Below, in pieces: positions 1-8,799 of a stretch of 64,000 bases of DNA (its first letter is position 1; every line of letters starts with the position of its first letter). The stretch spans positions 54,138-118,137 of the forward strand of contig NZ_PDUD01000041.1 of NCBI RefSeq assembly GCF_002646595.1. Reading direction: 5' to 3'. A program made the translations under genes and the position numbers. Below the pieces are notes generated by a model, which made no database searches, was not told where the DNA came from, and was given only the letters and a program-made list of their open reading frames with translations. The stretch is from Flavilitoribacter nigricans DSM 23189 = NBRC 102662 (GTDB lineage Bacteria; Bacteroidota; Bacteroidia; Chitinophagales; Saprospiraceae).

Positions 1-198
1 GTAGTATCTGGATAGGGCTTCCGGGGCGATAACGAAAGTTTTCCCATCGTCCAGTACATCGAACCGGCGTATAAAATACTGACTGCGTTGTCCCTGACCG
101 TGACAGGCAATGATCAGCCGGGTCACCTCCGGATTCGCTTCGCCGATGGTGTGGTAATGTGCGGTTCGTTCTACTTTGAATTTATGATGGGTATACAT
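1..198 (-). CDS. alpha/beta hydrolase (phospholipase/carboxylesterase-like), 5' part only
   Basis: The first 66 codons of a minus-strand gene whose remainder lies outside the window. The reading frame is open from ATG at 198 to the window edge. The N-terminus carries a strand followed by an HGQGQ loop (residues 33-37) of the oxyanion-hole type found in small serine esterases of the phospholipase/carboxylesterase group, then a strand ending in APEA. No signal peptide is visible, so the protein is probably cytoplasmic. The catalytic serine (GxSxG) would lie outside the window, so the family call rests only on the N-terminal pattern. It is divergent from the fucosidase gene. Confidence 0.6.
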   Translation of the reverse strand, partial: MYTHHKFKVERTAHYHTIGEANPEVTRLIIACHGQGQRSQYFIRRFDVLDDGKTFVIAPEALSRYY

Positions 199-368
199 CC
201 TTAGTTTTTTTGCTGGTATGCGATCGGGGAAGAAAATCCCGATGGCTCAAGATACAAACATCTTAATTTTTCAAAATCCACTATATTGGCGAGTGAGGAA
301 AATGGGATCTTCCCACATGCTCTACGGTTTTAGAAAATTGTTGTTGGGAAACTTACACTAAAAGAAAA

Positions 369-1859
369 ATGATGAAAACAAAGCTGGTACTATTCATTTT
401 GCTGAGCACCACTATTCACGCCTTTGCACAGGCCATTTATGAGGATGAAAAGTATGTACCCGAAACCGATCCGTTGGTTTTGGAAAAACTGGATCAATGG
501 CAGGATATCAAATTTGGTCTGCTCATGCACTGGGGGCCTTACAGCCAGTGGGGCGTGGTGGAATCCTGGTCGATCTGTCCGGAAGACTACGGCTGGTGCG
601 AACGCAAAAAAGGCAGCAATCCGCAGAATTATACGGAATATGTGCAGGAATACGAAGCGCTGAAAAAGACCTTCAATCCAATAAAATTTGATCCTGCTAA
701 ATGGGCGAAAGCAGCCAAAAATGCGGGGATGCGCTATATGGTTTTTACGACCAAGCACCACGACGGTTTTTCGATGTTCGATTCAAAATATACGGACTAC
801 AAGGTGACTGATCCGGAATGTGCGTTCAGCAGTAATCCAAAAGCCAATATCGCAAAAGAGATCTTCGATGCCTTCCGGGGAGAGGATATGTGGGTAGGTG
901 CTTATTTCTCCAAACCGGACTGGCACCACGAAAATTACTGGGATCCGTACTTTCCGCCTTTTGATCGGAATGTCAATTACGATCCGGCCCTGTATCCGGA
1001 AAAATGGGAAAAGTATGTACAATTTACCCACAATCAGATCCTGGAGCTGCTCACCGATTATGGTAAAGTAGATATCATCTGGCTCGATGGCGGCTGGGTG
1101 AGGAAGCGGGACGAGCAAAACCTGGAGGAGAACTACGCTGAAAAGTTCGCCGAAAACAAATCGGGCAACGGCTTCATCAAACACCGGATCGTAGCGCAGG
1201 ATATTCGTATGGATGAACTGGTGTCCAAAGCCCGCGCCAAACAACCCGGTCTGATCGTGGTGGACCGAGCCGTATACGGAAAAAATCAGAACTACCTGAC
1301 CCCCGAAAACCGGGTGCCGGAAAAAGAACTGCCCTATCCCTGGGAATCCTGTATCATTTCGGGAGGCGGCTGGTCCTATACGCCGGATGCCAAATACATG
1401 TCCGGCTACCAGGGCGTGCAAATGCTGGTGGATATCGTCGCTAAAGGGGGCAACCTGTTGCTCAACATTGCTCCTTCGCCGGAGGGTGAATGGCAAGCGG
1501 GAGCCTATCAGCTATTGGAAGCATATGGCAAGTGGATGGATGTGAACAGTGAAGCTATTTACAGCAGTCAGGCGATGGCGCCCTACAAAGAAGGAAACAT
1601 TTGCATGACCCGGAAGGAAGAGGGGCAGGCTTATTTTTTCTATCTGGCCAAAGAAGACGAAACGACCATACCCGCCGAGATCACTATCCAATCCCACCAG
1701 CCCGAGCGGGGGAGTACCGTCACCCTGTTGGGAGAAGACCGTCCGTTGAGCTGGAAACCCAACGGCAATGGATTTACCGTCAAGATCCCGAAAAGCTTGC
1801 AGAAGAATCCTCCCTGTGATTATGTCTGGACGATTAAGGTGGATGGGTTGAAGGAGTAG
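369..1859 (+). CDS. GH29 alpha-L-fucosidase, secreted
   Basis: A 496-residue protein with a signal peptide (MMKTKLVLF...HAFAQ) for export to the periplasm or surface. It has the GH29 core: FGLLMHWGPYSQWG near residue 49, TKHHDGF near 128, and IIWLDGGW with D240 as the likely catalytic nucleophile. A C-terminal beta-sandwich-like tail follows after about residue 400. GH29 enzymes remove terminal alpha-L-fucose with retention of configuration. Length is normal for the family. Two adjacent ATGs open the gene and either could be used. It stands alone, followed by terminator-like hairpins. Fucose release fits the sulfatases and rhamnosidase further along the window. Confidence 0.93.
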   Translation: MMKTKLVLFILLSTTIHAFAQAIYEDEKYVPETDPLVLEKLDQWQDIKFGLLMHWGPYSQWGVVESWSICPEDYGWCERKKGSNPQNYTEYVQEYEALKKTFNPIKFDPAKWAKAAKNAGMRYMVFTTKHHDGFSMFDSKYTDYKVTDPECAFSSNPKANIAKEIFDAFRGEDMWVGAYFSKPDWHHENYWDPYFPPFDRNVNYDPALYPEKWEKYVQFTHNQILELLTDYGKVDIIWLDGGWVRKRDEQNLEENYAEKFAENKSGNGFIKHRIVAQDIRMDELVSKARAKQPGLIVVDRAVYGKNQNYLTPENRVPEKELPYPWESCIISGGGWSYTPDAKYMSGYQGVQMLVDIVAKGGNLLLNIAPSPEGEWQAGAYQLLEAYGKWMDVNSEAIYSSQAMAPYKEGNICMTRKEEGQAYFFYLAKEDETTIPAEITIQSHQPERGSTVTLLGEDRPLSWKPNGNGFTVKIPKSLQKNPPCDYVWTIKVDGLKE

Positions 1860-1962
1860 GATCTTCAAAAGGTCTATTAGAAGGCTCTATTTTATTAGAT
1901 GTTTCGGCTTAGTTTTAATGAAGTTTTTCTGATGAGAAATTATCGGATGAGTAAAATTTTGT

Positions 1963-1986
1963 GCTGGAAAACCAGCTAATATTTTT
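1963..1986 (+). terminator. candidate intrinsic terminator after the fucosidase gene
   Basis: GCTGG-AAAA-CCAGC is a 5-bp stem with a 4-nt loop, followed by TAATATTTTT. It lies about 100 nt after the fucosidase stop codon. The stem is short, so strength is uncertain. Confidence 0.35.
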
Positions 1987-1989
1987 AGT

Positions 1990-2015
1990 AGCCCCAGGCA
2001 TTTTTGCCCGGGGCT
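1990..2015. terminator. strong GC-rich hairpin, possible bidirectional terminator
   Basis: AGCCCCAGGC and GCCCGGGGCT form a 10-bp stem with one A/C mismatch and a T-rich loop. On the minus strand it is followed by TACTAAAAAT, not a clean T-run. It separates the plus-strand fucosidase from the minus-strand material beginning at 2046. Confidence 0.4.
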
Positions 2016-2045
2016 ATACATGGGTCTAGTATTATCTTTCCAGAA

Positions 2046-2309
2046 TTATTTGTTTGGTATAGACTTTATCTCCGTGAGCTACTGATACGAACGGTGATTT
2101 TCGGAATCGTCAATAAACAGATTTACTTTAACTGGCTGAAGAGCTCCAAAGGCAGCTACTTCATCCTAATTGGTAAGCCATACATCTCCCGCAGAGCAGC
2201 CTTCCATAGACTTGACAGGTAGAGAGTTTTTTGTCGACTGGCCCTTCCAGCTTAAGGAAAAGATCTCCTGCAGGTTATCGATAGAGGGATCAGTGGGCAG
2301 TGCTTGCAT
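2046..2309 (-). pseudogene. possible decayed small ORF of unknown family
   Basis: Read on the minus strand from ATG at 2309, a frame of 88 codons ends with TAA at 2046 and contains two in-frame TAG stops, after codon 47 and again after about 30 more codons. The conceptual peptide is not low-complexity (for example SMEGCSAGDVWLT and ALQPVKVNLFIDD) and keeps a coding-like residue balance across both stops, which suggests a recently inactivated gene. I do not recognise the family. The frame could be chance. The rest of 1860-2360 holds only the hairpins noted separately. Confidence 0.3.
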
Positions 2310-2360
2310 TTTTCACAACAAACCAGGCATTATCGAACGACTCATGCAACAAACCAGGTG

Positions 2361-2846
2361 TTATTGACATTTAAAATTTTCAACCCCTGGAGTAAAGGAG
2401 GTGACTTCTCCGTTTTCGTTAACCGTGATGTGGAGAAAGAATGAAAAAGTTAGATTTGAGGTAGAGCCTCTTGCAACAAATACTTGACGAGTTTCAAGAG
2501 TAGTAACTGCGGCACCGTTGCCACAGCTGCATTTTTTAATGTAGTTCTGTGGGCTACCAGCTACTGTATAAACTCCACCCTTATCCCCTACAGCCGTTGC
2601 GTTCTGCAGATTAAAATGTTCTACAAAGTGCAGTCCTCCACTAGCAGTATTGGTTTCTTTAAATACCATGTTAACGACGGCTGAAAGGTCCATATTCTCA
2701 TCTGTGCATTCATTATAAAGACTAACTGTGAAAGGGAAGCTGTTATGTTCAGCTCCCTGGGCTGCGGCTTTAGGTACTAATGAAGGTGCGGTGGAAAGGA
2801 AAACAATTACGCCAAGACAGAGAAAAAGCTTCATCAAATTTTCCAT
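2361..2846 (-). CDS. small secreted protein of unknown function
   Basis: A 161-residue protein with a clear N-terminal signal peptide (KLFLCLGVIVFLSTAPSL, cleavage likely after AAAQG). The mature part looks like a single beta-rich domain with few charged residues. It has cysteines in LYNECTD, IKKCSCGNG and at the extreme C-terminus (FKCQ), which could form disulfides outside the cytoplasm. I do not recognise the family. The start could also be Met5. It is the first gene downstream of, and in the same direction as, the phosphorelay kinase. An inverted repeat with LytTR-like half-sites lies 237-291 nt upstream of its start, so it is a possible target of that system (inference). Confidence 0.65.
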   Translation of the reverse strand: MENLMKLFLCLGVIVFLSTAPSLVPKAAAQGAEHNSFPFTVSLYNECTDENMDLSAVVNMVFKETNTASGGLHFVEHFNLQNATAVGDKGGVYTVAGSPQNYIKKCSCGNGAAVTTLETRQVFVARGSTSNLTFSFFLHITVNENGEVTSFTPGVENFKCQ

Positions 2847-2897
2847 AATTAATGTGTTTTAAATAGGGTTGGTAAATTAATTTCTAAACCAAAACTC

Positions 2898-2935
2898 CAT
2901 GAAAACCGGCACGGTGGCTACCTGCCGTTTTCATG
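2898..2935. other. hairpin in the leader region of the secreted protein gene
   Basis: CATGAAAACCGGCA (2898-2911) pairs with TGCCGTTTTCATG (2923-2935) with one bulged base. The loop itself can form a GGT/ACC mini-stem. It lies 52 nt upstream of the start at 2846 and also downstream of the kinase gene, so it may be a terminator for the kinase or a leader structure. No T-run follows on either strand. Confidence 0.4.
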
Positions 2936-3082
2936 TTACCAGGTCTAAAAAATCATTGAGAAATGAATGAGAATAACGCTTGTCGGAAGGAGGAATAGCA
3001 ATTATTGATCATCCTTATATAGACGCTAATATGGAGGAGAAAAACACGGAAGACAAGCAGAAATTATCCAACGGCCCGTAGA

Positions 3083-3137
3083 ATGAGCCAACGGTTGATC
3101 AAACGGTATAAAGCAGATGGATCAACCGTTGGCTCAT
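3083..3137. repeat. perfect 18-bp inverted repeat with LytTR-like half-sites
   Basis: Left arm 3083-3100 and right arm 3120-3137 are exact reverse complements (left arm ATGAGCCAACGGTTGATC), separated by 19 nt. Each arm contains a GTT-centred 9-mer (ACGGTTGAT, ACCGTTGGC) that fits 8 of 9 positions of the LytTR recognition consensus as I know it. It shares the 11-mer GATCAACCGTT with the tandem repeat at 7377-7400 on the other side of the kinase gene. It could be a regulator site, a terminator for the kinase gene, or both. The remaining part of 2847-3190 shows no gene. Confidence 0.6.
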
Positions 3138-3190
3138 CAGGATTGTTCCCAAGCAGCCCAGCTTAAAGCTTTAGGTGATCAGAGCGACCA

Positions 3191-6100
3191 TCAATTATTT
3201 GCCATGGAAAAGAGCGTACCGATCAGTTCTTCGATTTTGTAAGGTTTGGGTACATAGTTGTCCATGCCGGCCTCATAGCACAGTGCCACTTCCGATTTCA
3301 GCAAGCTGGCCGTCATGGCAATAATCGGGATGGGCGTTTTTATCTGCCGTTCAGCTTCTAATTTCCGGATGTGGCGGGAGGCTTCGTAGCCGTTCATTTC
3401 GGGCATGTGCACATCCATCAGGATGAGGTCATAGGTATTAGCCTGGTAACTTTCCAGGGCGGCCAGGCCGTTTTGCGCCAGGTCGACTTCTACTCCGGGA
3501 ACATAGTAGGACAGATCGTCCTGCACCAACATCGAATTGAAGGCATTATCTTCCGCCAATAGAATCTTCATGCCGGCCAGCTCATTTCCCATCGTTTTCA
3601 GCTGATCTTCCGTGGCGGTAGTTTCGGCTACTTCCTTTCCGGCAGCAAGCCTGACCGGTAATTCAAAAAAGAAAGTACTGCCCTTATTCTCCTCACTTTT
3701 AATCCAGATCTTACCCTTTTGCAGGTCTACCAGTTGCTTGGTAATCGTGAGGCCCAGACCGGTACCACCGTATTTCCGGGTCGAGGAGGCCGACACCTGC
3801 TCGAAGGAATTAAAGATCGTTTGCAGTTTATCAGCGGGTATACCGATCCCCTGATCTTCAACAGCAAAACGCAGCATACCCGACTCCCCATTCCTGCAGA
3901 TGAGTGTCCTGATGGTACCTTTATCGGTGAACTTAATGGCATTCCCGATCAGGTTGAGCAGGATTTGATTGAGCCGGGTCGGATCTCCCATTACCAGTTC
4001 GGGAACATCTCCTTCGGTACGATAGTTAAGTCGCAATCCCTTTTCCTCCGCCTTGAATTTTAAAATATCCAGCACGTTCTCCACCACTTTAACCGGATTT
4101 ATCGGAACGGATGCGATCTCTATTTTCCCAGCCTCGATCTTGGAGAGGTCCAGGATATCGTTGAGAATGACCAGCAGATTGTCCGCGCTCTGGTGGATCG
4201 CATCTATGTACGGACGCTGCGCGGGCAGCAGCGCGTGTCTCCTCAGTATCCGGATCATACCCAAAATGGCATTCATTGGCGTGCGGATCTCATGGCTCAT
4301 ATTGGCCAGAAACTGTTGTTTGATCTTTTCGGATCGTTCTGCCCTTTCTTTTTGTTGCACTACTTCAGCGGTCTTTTCTCGCACCGTTTGTTCCAATACC
4401 TTCTGGCGCTTTTCTAATGCCGCCGTTCTCGAACGGATAACTGTCCAGACCAGGACCAGGCCAATTAGGCCGTAGAAGGCCTTTGCCCACCAGGTCAGCC
4501 ACCAGGGAGGCAGGATGGTAAAAGTGTAGGCAAAGGGTTCGCTCCAACGCATGGTCTGGCCGGCGGCCCGGACTTTAAAGGTGAAGGTGCCGGGCGGCAG
4601 GCTGCGATAGTCCGCCTTGTTTTCAGTAGTGACCGGGTTCCAGCCTTCCTCCAGACCTTCGAGCATGAATTGGTAACTGATCTTATGCGGCGCCACCCAG
4701 TCGATAGCAGAATAGGAGAAGGTGAGATGGTTAATGTTATGAGGCAATTGCAGGTTCAAAGGATAATTGTAAAAGGCAGCCACACTATCATATGTACCCT
4801 CGAGATGTTTACCGAATAAGATGGAATTTAAATAAGTACTATCATTCGGCAATCTTCGGTAATCAACAAAGGTTTGTTCCAGTTCCAGTTGGTTGAGTTG
4901 TATCCGGGGGGCTTTTTCCGGCAATTGAAATTCACGTAGGTCCAACATAATATCTCTCCACCAGATACGGTTTTCACTGTCCAATAGGCTACCTCCAATA
5001 TTGGTGCCTTTAAGCCCGTCTTCCCGATCGAGGTTGATGATGCGGAAATAGTCGGACCCAACGGCGGTAGAGTCGGGTACCAACAGATTCAGGCCCTGTT
5101 CGGTACTGACCCAAAATCGCCCCTGTCGGTCTTCCGTTATGTGTTGAATGATGCTGTTGCTTAGACCATCCTCCTTATCAATGTACGTAAAGGTGCCGCC
5201 CTTTCCGGTCGGATGAAAGATATTTATGCCGCCGTTCCAGGTCCCGATCCAGATATTGCCCTTGCTATCCTCCATAATGGTATTGACCTGATCCGTTGTG
5301 AGACCGGTCTCTGTTGTGAAATCGGTGAAACTTCCGCCATTGCCGGTTTGGTCCGGAGCATACCTGGTGATACCGCCGTGCCCCATTCCGATCCAGATGT
5401 AACCTTGGCTATCCTCCACTAGGATATGTACGTGATTGTTTGCTAAGCCTTCCGATTCGGTAAAGTGGGTCATTTCCTGCCTCGTGGGATTATATCTACT
5501 CACTCCGTGATGGTGAGAACCGATCCATAGGTCTCCCCGGCTGTCTTCCATGATGGTAAAGACCTGCTTGTGCACGAGACCGTGCCGTTCGGTGAATGAA
5601 GTACTTTCATTGGTCCGGGGATTATACCGGATTATTCCGCTGCTATCGGTTCCAAGCCAATAGTTTCCATTACTGTCTTCCAGTAGGGCTGTAAAGTAAC
5701 CTTCGCTCCCCAGGTCTTCCGGGGCATACCGGGTATAAATGTGCATATCAGGATCATAAGCGCGCAGGCTGCCATTGTAATCTGCTAATAATTTTGCCTG
5801 CCCGTTCTCCAGTTTTACACTGCCGAGGTTATAGTGATAAGTAAATGACCGCTCATCGTAACGGTAGGCTCCGTCTCCCTGCACGGCGAACCAGAAACGG
5901 CCCGAATGGTCCTCCATAATAGAGACTATTCGCCGGCTGGTGAACCCCTCTTCAAATGCGAAACGGGTGAAGCTGCCCAGACCTCCGTAAGCATTGGGTA
6001 TATACTTTATGACGCCGCCGTACTCCGTTCCGATCCAAAGATTTCCCCTGCTGTCAGTGAGTAGGGACCGGATATAGTCGGCGCTCAATCCTTCTTTGGT

Positions 6101-7234
6101 CGTAAATCGGGCTATGCTCTGTCCGTCATAGCGGTCCAGTCCTTCTTTCGTACCCAGCCAAATATTTCCCTGTTTATCCTCCGTTATCGCGTAAACAAGA
6201 TTACTGCTCAATCCACTTTCTTCAGTAAAATGGGTAAAGCGCCCCCAGCCGTTATTGGCCCTGGGTTCAAACCGGCTTACGCCACCTCCTTCGGTTCCAA
6301 ACCAAATATTGCCTCTGCTGTCCTCCAGGATTGCCCGCACATCGTTGTGGCTCAAGCCCTGTTCTATTGTGTAGTGCGTAAAACTACCCTGTCCCTCATT
6401 AGCCAGAGGGTCAAATTTATTAACGCCGCCGTTTGCGGTTCCGAACCACAGACCGCCTTTACTGTCCTCCATCATGCACTCTATCGCATTGTCACTCAAT
6501 CCATTCTGATCGGTAAAATGCGTAAACTGATGCCCATCGTACCGGCTCAACCCTTTGCCGTCGGTTCCAATCCAAAGATTATCCCGGCTATCGATCAGGA
6601 GGGAGTGCACCGAGCTGTACAACAGCCCTTCTGCTTCCGAAAAGTGCATAAAACTGTAGTGATCAAAACGGCTGATGCCTCCTCCACCGGTTCCAAACCA
6701 GATGTTCCCATGCTGGTCTTCTACTACCGCGTGCACGAACATGGTGCTCATCCCCTGATCGACGCTCAGCTGCTTGAAATTGGCGATTGCTTCGGGTTTG
6801 ATCTCCGCTGGAGCAGCGAGTGTGCGCGGGGGCTGCACGGCGAGTTGCGTCCTTCCGACGCCTAATACGGTTTTTGGTAAAGGCACAAGGTCACTTCCGG
6901 GGCTAATCACCGGAAGTTCTTCGGGCAACTGAATGAGCTGTGGTTTCCCGGCGGCCTGGAAATTGGTGGTGCGAGATCTCATCTCCGGCTTTCTCCCTGG
7001 TCTCACGACCGGACGGATCACCCTATCGGAGTTAATTTTTTTCCCTTTTATCGCTTTAGTAGATTTTTCCAGCAAGCAATCGACCATGGCGGGATCCGGC
7101 CGGTTAGTTCGGGGCGAAGTAACCGGATAGCTAATCAACGCATCCTTTTGCTTGGCCTTCCGTTTGCAGCAAATGGAAAGAAGGGATAAGGATAAGAGCA
7201 GAAAAAGTAGTGTTATTCGACTGGGTCGTATCAA
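3191..7234 (-). CDS. propeller-type hybrid sensor histidine kinase with receiver domain
   Basis: A 1347-residue hybrid kinase. The order is: N-terminal signal/membrane segment (residues 8-22, no canonical lipobox), a proline-rich linker, about 12 two-component-regulator propeller repeats (roughly 160-690, motif EDSxGNIWxGT), a Y_Y_Y-type domain (about 760-900), one transmembrane helix (about 912-932), a short coiled coil, HisKA with phospho-His at H981 (SHEIRTPMNA), an HATPase domain, and a receiver with Asp1274 (LILMDVHMPEMNG). It has no AraC DNA-binding domain, unlike many Bacteroidota hybrid systems, so phosphate must pass on. The divergent Hpt and LytTR genes are the natural acceptors. 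The periplasmic propellers probably sense a ligand, often a glycan in this family. Ligand unknown. Confidence 0.93.
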   Translation of the reverse strand: MIRPSRITLLFLLLSLSLLSICCKRKAKQKDALISYPVTSPRTNRPDPAMVDCLLEKSTKAIKGKKINSDRVIRPVVRPGRKPEMRSRTTNFQAAGKPQLIQLPEELPVISPGSDLVPLPKTVLGVGRTQLAVQPPRTLAAPAEIKPEAIANFKQLSVDQGMSTMFVHAVVEDQHGNIWFGTGGGGISRFDHYSFMHFSEAEGLLYSSVHSLLIDSRDNLWIGTDGKGLSRYDGHQFTHFTDQNGLSDNAIECMMEDSKGGLWFGTANGGVNKFDPLANEGQGSFTHYTIEQGLSHNDVRAILEDSRGNIWFGTEGGGVSRFEPRANNGWGRFTHFTEESGLSSNLVYAITEDKQGNIWLGTKEGLDRYDGQSIARFTTKEGLSADYIRSLLTDSRGNLWIGTEYGGVIKYIPNAYGGLGSFTRFAFEEGFTSRRIVSIMEDHSGRFWFAVQGDGAYRYDERSFTYHYNLGSVKLENGQAKLLADYNGSLRAYDPDMHIYTRYAPEDLGSEGYFTALLEDSNGNYWLGTDSSGIIRYNPRTNESTSFTERHGLVHKQVFTIMEDSRGDLWIGSHHHGVSRYNPTRQEMTHFTESEGLANNHVHILVEDSQGYIWIGMGHGGITRYAPDQTGNGGSFTDFTTETGLTTDQVNTIMEDSKGNIWIGTWNGGINIFHPTGKGGTFTYIDKEDGLSNSIIQHITEDRQGRFWVSTEQGLNLLVPDSTAVGSDYFRIINLDREDGLKGTNIGGSLLDSENRIWWRDIMLDLREFQLPEKAPRIQLNQLELEQTFVDYRRLPNDSTYLNSILFGKHLEGTYDSVAAFYNYPLNLQLPHNINHLTFSYSAIDWVAPHKISYQFMLEGLEEGWNPVTTENKADYRSLPPGTFTFKVRAAGQTMRWSEPFAYTFTILPPWWLTWWAKAFYGLIGLVLVWTVIRSRTAALEKRQKVLEQTVREKTAEVVQQKERAERSEKIKQQFLANMSHEIRTPMNAILGMIRILRRHALLPAQRPYIDAIHQSADNLLVILNDILDLSKIEAGKIEIASVPINPVKVVENVLDILKFKAEEKGLRLNYRTEGDVPELVMGDPTRLNQILLNLIGNAIKFTDKGTIRTLICRNGESGMLRFAVEDQGIGIPADKLQTIFNSFEQVSASSTRKYGGTGLGLTITKQLVDLQKGKIWIKSEENKGSTFFFELPVRLAAGKEVAETTATEDQLKTMGNELAGMKILLAEDNAFNSMLVQDDLSYYVPGVEVDLAQNGLAALESYQANTYDLILMDVHMPEMNGYEASRHIRKLEAERQIKTPIPIIAMTASLLKSEVALCYEAGMDNYVPKPYKIEELIGTLFSMANN

Positions 7235-7376
7235 ATTTAGGGTTTAGGTTATAGGATGAAGTAGAAAAATCGGGCTTGTTAAATTTAGCTTTTTTGTGAA
7301 ATTACACCAAATGACTTGAAAAAGAAATTTCCTTAGTTTTCCACAACTTTTGTAAAATGCCTGTCAAGCGAATCAG

Positions 7377-7400
7377 CCGTTCGATCAACCGTTCGATCAA
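7377..7400. promoter_or_regulatory. tandem 12-bp direct repeat between divergent phosphorelay genes
   Basis: Two exact copies of CCGTTCGATCAA stand head to tail, 75 nt before the Hpt start codon and 143 nt before the kinase start codon. Each copy contains a GTT-centred motif (ACCGTTCGA in the second copy) close to LytTR half-sites. The spacing of 12 bp is shorter than the usual one-helical-turn-plus spacing, so LytTR binding is only a suggestion. The same GATCAACCGTT core occurs in the inverted repeat at 3083-3137. The position between divergent genes suits autoregulation. Confidence 0.45.
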
Positions 7401-7474
7401 TTTTCCGAAAACAATCCGGAATAAGTGTTAACTTATCAGAATTGAAACCTTTTCCTGCCCAAAACCGGTAGAAG

Positions 7475-7840
7475 ATGGATATTAAATGGAACACCAGTCT
7501 GCTTGATCTCAAAAACCTGATCGGGATCTCCCGAGGAGACCCCGATCAAATACTTAAGTATCTGGAGCAGTTTCAAAAATTGATCCCTCCCAGATTGGCC
7601 CAACTGCAACAGGGCCTGGGGAAAAAAGACCGTGAAATGATCCGAAAGATTGTGCATCAGATGAGCCCTCAGCTCCAGTTTTTCGGAATAGAAGGAATTG
7701 GTACCACCATTACCAGATTGGAATTCGAATACGAAACTTTGCCAATGGAAGAGCTTGAAGATCTGGTGAAGCATCTTATTATTAACTTAGAAAGTGCCTT
7801 ACTGGAGATAGTGAGGATCATCCGTACCTACTTTAAATGA
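7475..7840 (+). CDS. stand-alone Hpt phosphotransfer protein
   Basis: A 121-residue all-helical protein with an Hpt signature: VHQMSPQLQFFG, with H61 as the phospho-accepting histidine, followed by the usual glycine. It contains no other domain and no signal peptide, so it is cytoplasmic. Hpt proteins shuttle phosphate between a hybrid-kinase receiver and a final response regulator. It sits divergently from the propeller hybrid kinase and 9 nt before the LytTR regulator gene, so the likely route is kinase His981, receiver Asp1274, H61 here, then Asp59 of the LytTR protein. The serine-proline after the histidine replaces the more usual LK, but the fold length and the C-terminal helices fit well. 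Confidence 0.82.
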   Translation: MDIKWNTSLLDLKNLIGISRGDPDQILKYLEQFQKLIPPRLAQLQQGLGKKDREMIRKIVHQMSPQLQFFGIEGIGTTITRLEFEYETLPMEELEDLVKHLIINLESALLEIVRIIRTYFK

Positions 7841-7849
7841 GGACCTGCT

Positions 7850-8635
7850 ATGAGCCTGAAAAGAATAAGAAGTTTGATCATTGATGACGATCCTTTTATT
7901 CACAACTTATTGCGAGATAAACTACAGCAGCATATTCCGCAGGTGGAGGTGGTAGCTACGGCTAATAGCGGAGAGGAAGGTTTGCAAGCCATCGAGCACT
8001 TTAAGCCGGAAGTCATCTTCCTCGATGTGGAAATGCCGGATATGACGGGTTTTGAAATGCTCCAAAAGTTAAACGCCATCCCTTTTCAAATCATTTTCAT
8101 CACTTCTTACCGGCACTACGCCATCAAAGCCATTAGATTCAATGCGCTGGACTACCTGACAAAACCCATTGATCTGGGCGAGCTCAAAAACGCCATCAAA
8201 AGATGCCGGGCAAAACTTGGAAACGCAAGCGAAAACAATCCATTAAAGCAGGCATTAATCAACCTCAAAACCAAAAATGCAGCCGACCAAACGCTTATTT
8301 TACATACGCAGGAAGGAAGCTTACACATCCAATTATCTCAGATCATAAGAATTGAAGGGGAGCGCAATTACAGCCGGATCTACCTGGTGAACCAAAAGAA
8401 GAAGATCGCTTCTAAAACTTTGAAAGACCTGGAAGAGATCCTGGATGACAAGGGATTTTTCAGGTGTCATAAATCCCATCTCATCAATGCGCGACATATT
8501 TTAGCTTATCCCACCCGTTATTCCCTGATGCTCTCCGATCAAACGCTTATTCCCGTTGCCAGGCGAAAAAGAGAAGCATTTAGGGACTGGCACGATCGAA
8601 TGGTCGACAATCCTGTCAAAACTTTAACGCAATAG
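7850..8635 (+). CDS. LytTR-family response regulator
   Basis: A 261-residue two-domain regulator. The receiver covers residues 1-125, with acidic pocket IDDD (11-14) and phospho-acceptor D59 in VIFLDVEMPDMTG. The LytTR DNA-binding domain covers about 150-255 (IIRIEGERNYSRIYL, FFRCHKSHLIN). The LytTR family binds GTT-centred repeats in promoters. It is 9 nt downstream of the Hpt gene, so the two are almost certainly co-transcribed. It is the probable output of the split phosphorelay. LytTR-like half-sites occur in the divergent promoter region and downstream of the kinase. Confidence 0.93.
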   Translation: MSLKRIRSLIIDDDPFIHNLLRDKLQQHIPQVEVVATANSGEEGLQAIEHFKPEVIFLDVEMPDMTGFEMLQKLNAIPFQIIFITSYRHYAIKAIRFNALDYLTKPIDLGELKNAIKRCRAKLGNASENNPLKQALINLKTKNAADQTLILHTQEGSLHIQLSQIIRIEGERNYSRIYLVNQKKKIASKTLKDLEEILDDKGFFRCHKSHLINARHILAYPTRYSLMLSDQTLIPVARRKREAFRDWHDRMVDNPVKTLTQ

Positions 8636-8799
8636 GCAACTTCGCACTTTAAAGCCTAAACCGGAGAATAGGTAAATAAGAATGGGATGAGTCGACAGCG
8701 GATCTGAAAGAACACGTTTGGTGGTTTGAAATATGATGATCACAAATTCAGAAAATCACTTTTCATACCAAACGCTCTGAAGATCTGGCAATGTCAGCA

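Noticed and set aside
2004..2367. Two overlapping plus-strand ORFs of 72 and 65 codons
   Set aside because: They overlap each other and the better minus-strand decayed frame, begin near a hairpin, and show no protein-like pattern.
8715..8774. Inverted words CGTTTGGT and ACCAAACG between the LytTR and CheB/CheR genes
   Set aside because: 8-bp arms with a 44-nt loop. Too weak to call a terminator or operator.
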